From positions 930,001 through 994,000 of the forward strand of contig BLSF01000001.1 of the NCBI GenBank assembly GCA_012862575.1: 64,000 bases of DNA, read 5' to 3'. The stretch comes from Parietichytrium sp. I65-24A. Taxonomy: Eukaryota; Sar; Bigyra; Thraustochytrida; Thraustochytriidae. Positions 63,534-64,000 of this stretch are shown in pieces. Position 1 is the first letter of the stretch. Each line of letters begins with the position of its first letter. The notes below the pieces were generated by a model. That model did no database searches. It worked only from the letters and a program-made list of their open reading frames with translations, and was not told the origin of the DNA. The translations under genes were made by a program, and so were the position numbers.

Positions 63534-64000
63534 ATGGAAGAAGATGAGTGGGCAAATAAGGTTCGCGCGGATGCGCTCGTGCATCAACCCACCGGCCTGG
63601 TTGTGGAGGATATTGAACTTATGGATGAAGATGGAGTTTTGCTGATCGAGAGCGCTGTGCATCTGCTTGGGGAAATTGCGCAGCATGGCGGATTTGTATT
63701 TGAAAATCTCTACAGGGTGGCCGTTCTGTTACCGAGTGCATTCGGCCCTGTCGAAAACACAAAGCAGAAATTTGACACGAAGCGAGAATTCAGAGTGGTC
63801 AAGAACGACGGCGAGCTTGTAAGCTTAATCAGGGCGTGGCTTTTGCCAAAGCAGGTCAAAACCAGAGTGAAACAGCAACGTCTCGCTGCGTTGGGCAAAA
63901 TCTACTCGGTCATCACGCAGAGGGTAAATGAACTTGGCCGAGGCGGGGATACTGGGGCTGATGCTGGAGATGTAAGAGATGACGGCTTTGGGATGGATTT
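63534..64000 (+). CDS. Unidentified protein, N-terminal part, runs off the window
   Basis: The frame is open from the ATG at 63534 to the window end (155 codons) and has no stop, so the gene continues. It begins MEEDEWANKVRADALVHQPT (in-frame upstream codons to 63426 contain no other ATG). The visible part is acidic at first, then contains a compact hydrophobic/charged stretch (VLLIESAVHLLGEI, FENLYRVAVLLPSAFGP) and a basic region (KQVKTRVKQQRLAALGKIY) that looks helical, followed by a Gly/Asp-rich segment (RGGDTGADAGDVRDDG). I do not recognise the family. Regular codon use and lack of low complexity support a real gene. An upstream exon ending at 63170 is possible. Confidence 0.6.
   Translation, partial: MEEDEWANKVRADALVHQPTGLVVEDIELMDEDGVLLIESAVHLLGEIAQHGGFVFENLYRVAVLLPSAFGPVENTKQKFDTKREFRVVKNDGELVSLIRAWLLPKQVKTRVKQQRLAALGKIYSVITQRVNELGRGGDTGADAGDVRDDGFGMD

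Noticed and set aside
1-64000. CRISPR arrays, rRNA genes, snRNAs, complete tRNAs and autonomous transposons
   Set aside because: Looked for by eye on both strands; none seen. Short RNA genes with weak motifs could have been missed.

Overview
The window is nuclear DNA of a protist with short, sparse spliceosomal introns and one gene every 2-4 kb on either strand. Three introns inside coding sequence can be placed exactly on GT..AG borders (76, 88 and 108 bp) and a fourth (95 bp) splits the start of the DEAD-box helicase gene. No operons, CRISPR arrays or bacterial signals are present. A marine stramenopile of the labyrinthulomycete/thraustochytrid kind fits best: a single-chain ATP-citrate lyase and a bubblegum-type acyl-CoA synthetase, a hybrid histidine kinase, a DOT1-fold methyltransferase, fungal-type CBM1 on a secreted oxidase-like protein, and an axonemal-type thioredoxin. 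That assignment is inference; no rRNA or other phylogenetic marker is in the window.

Layout. 1-1414: C-terminal half of a hybrid histidine kinase. 2897-4947: DDX3/Ded1 helicase. 6237-12166: a divergent pair of cell-surface proteins, a GH5 cellulase-like protein that lacks its acid/base residue and an LPMO-like protein with CBM1, each with a C-terminal membrane anchor. 13105-14558: thioredoxin-like protein lacking one active-site cysteine, and a small membrane protein. 17052-28828: ATP-citrate lyase, an EGF-repeat secreted protein, and a long-chain acyl-CoA synthetase, all on the minus strand. 31936-35311: membrane-anchored JmjC/cupin oxygenase and an ADF-H/villin-headpiece protein. 39108-41419: GPI-type surface protein and MPDU1. 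43636-55052: PWP2, DOT1-like methyltransferase, mitochondrial processing peptidase alpha, GAR1, and a degenerate PRPP synthetase-like protein. 55466-64000: type II membrane protein, ATP synthase OSCP, steroid 5-alpha-reductase-like protein and the start of an unidentified gene.

Functionally there are three themes: lipid and sterol supply (ATP-citrate lyase, acyl-CoA synthetase, 5-alpha-reductase), ribosome biogenesis and RNA work (PWP2, GAR1, DDX3), and mitochondrial upkeep (MPP alpha, OSCP), plus a group of surface proteins probably facing polysaccharide.

The most unusual signal is a family of tiny interspersed elements (38-53 bp) at 1459, 8742 and 42346. Each is flanked by its own direct repeat of 6-9 bp, all end at the same 3' base, one copy is 5'-truncated, and a 3' hairpin is kept through a wobble change. 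They look like retroposed copies of a small structured RNA. A second recurrent signal is an AATTCTG heptamer seen as a 90-bp array at 14804 and as short clusters in many intergenic stretches.
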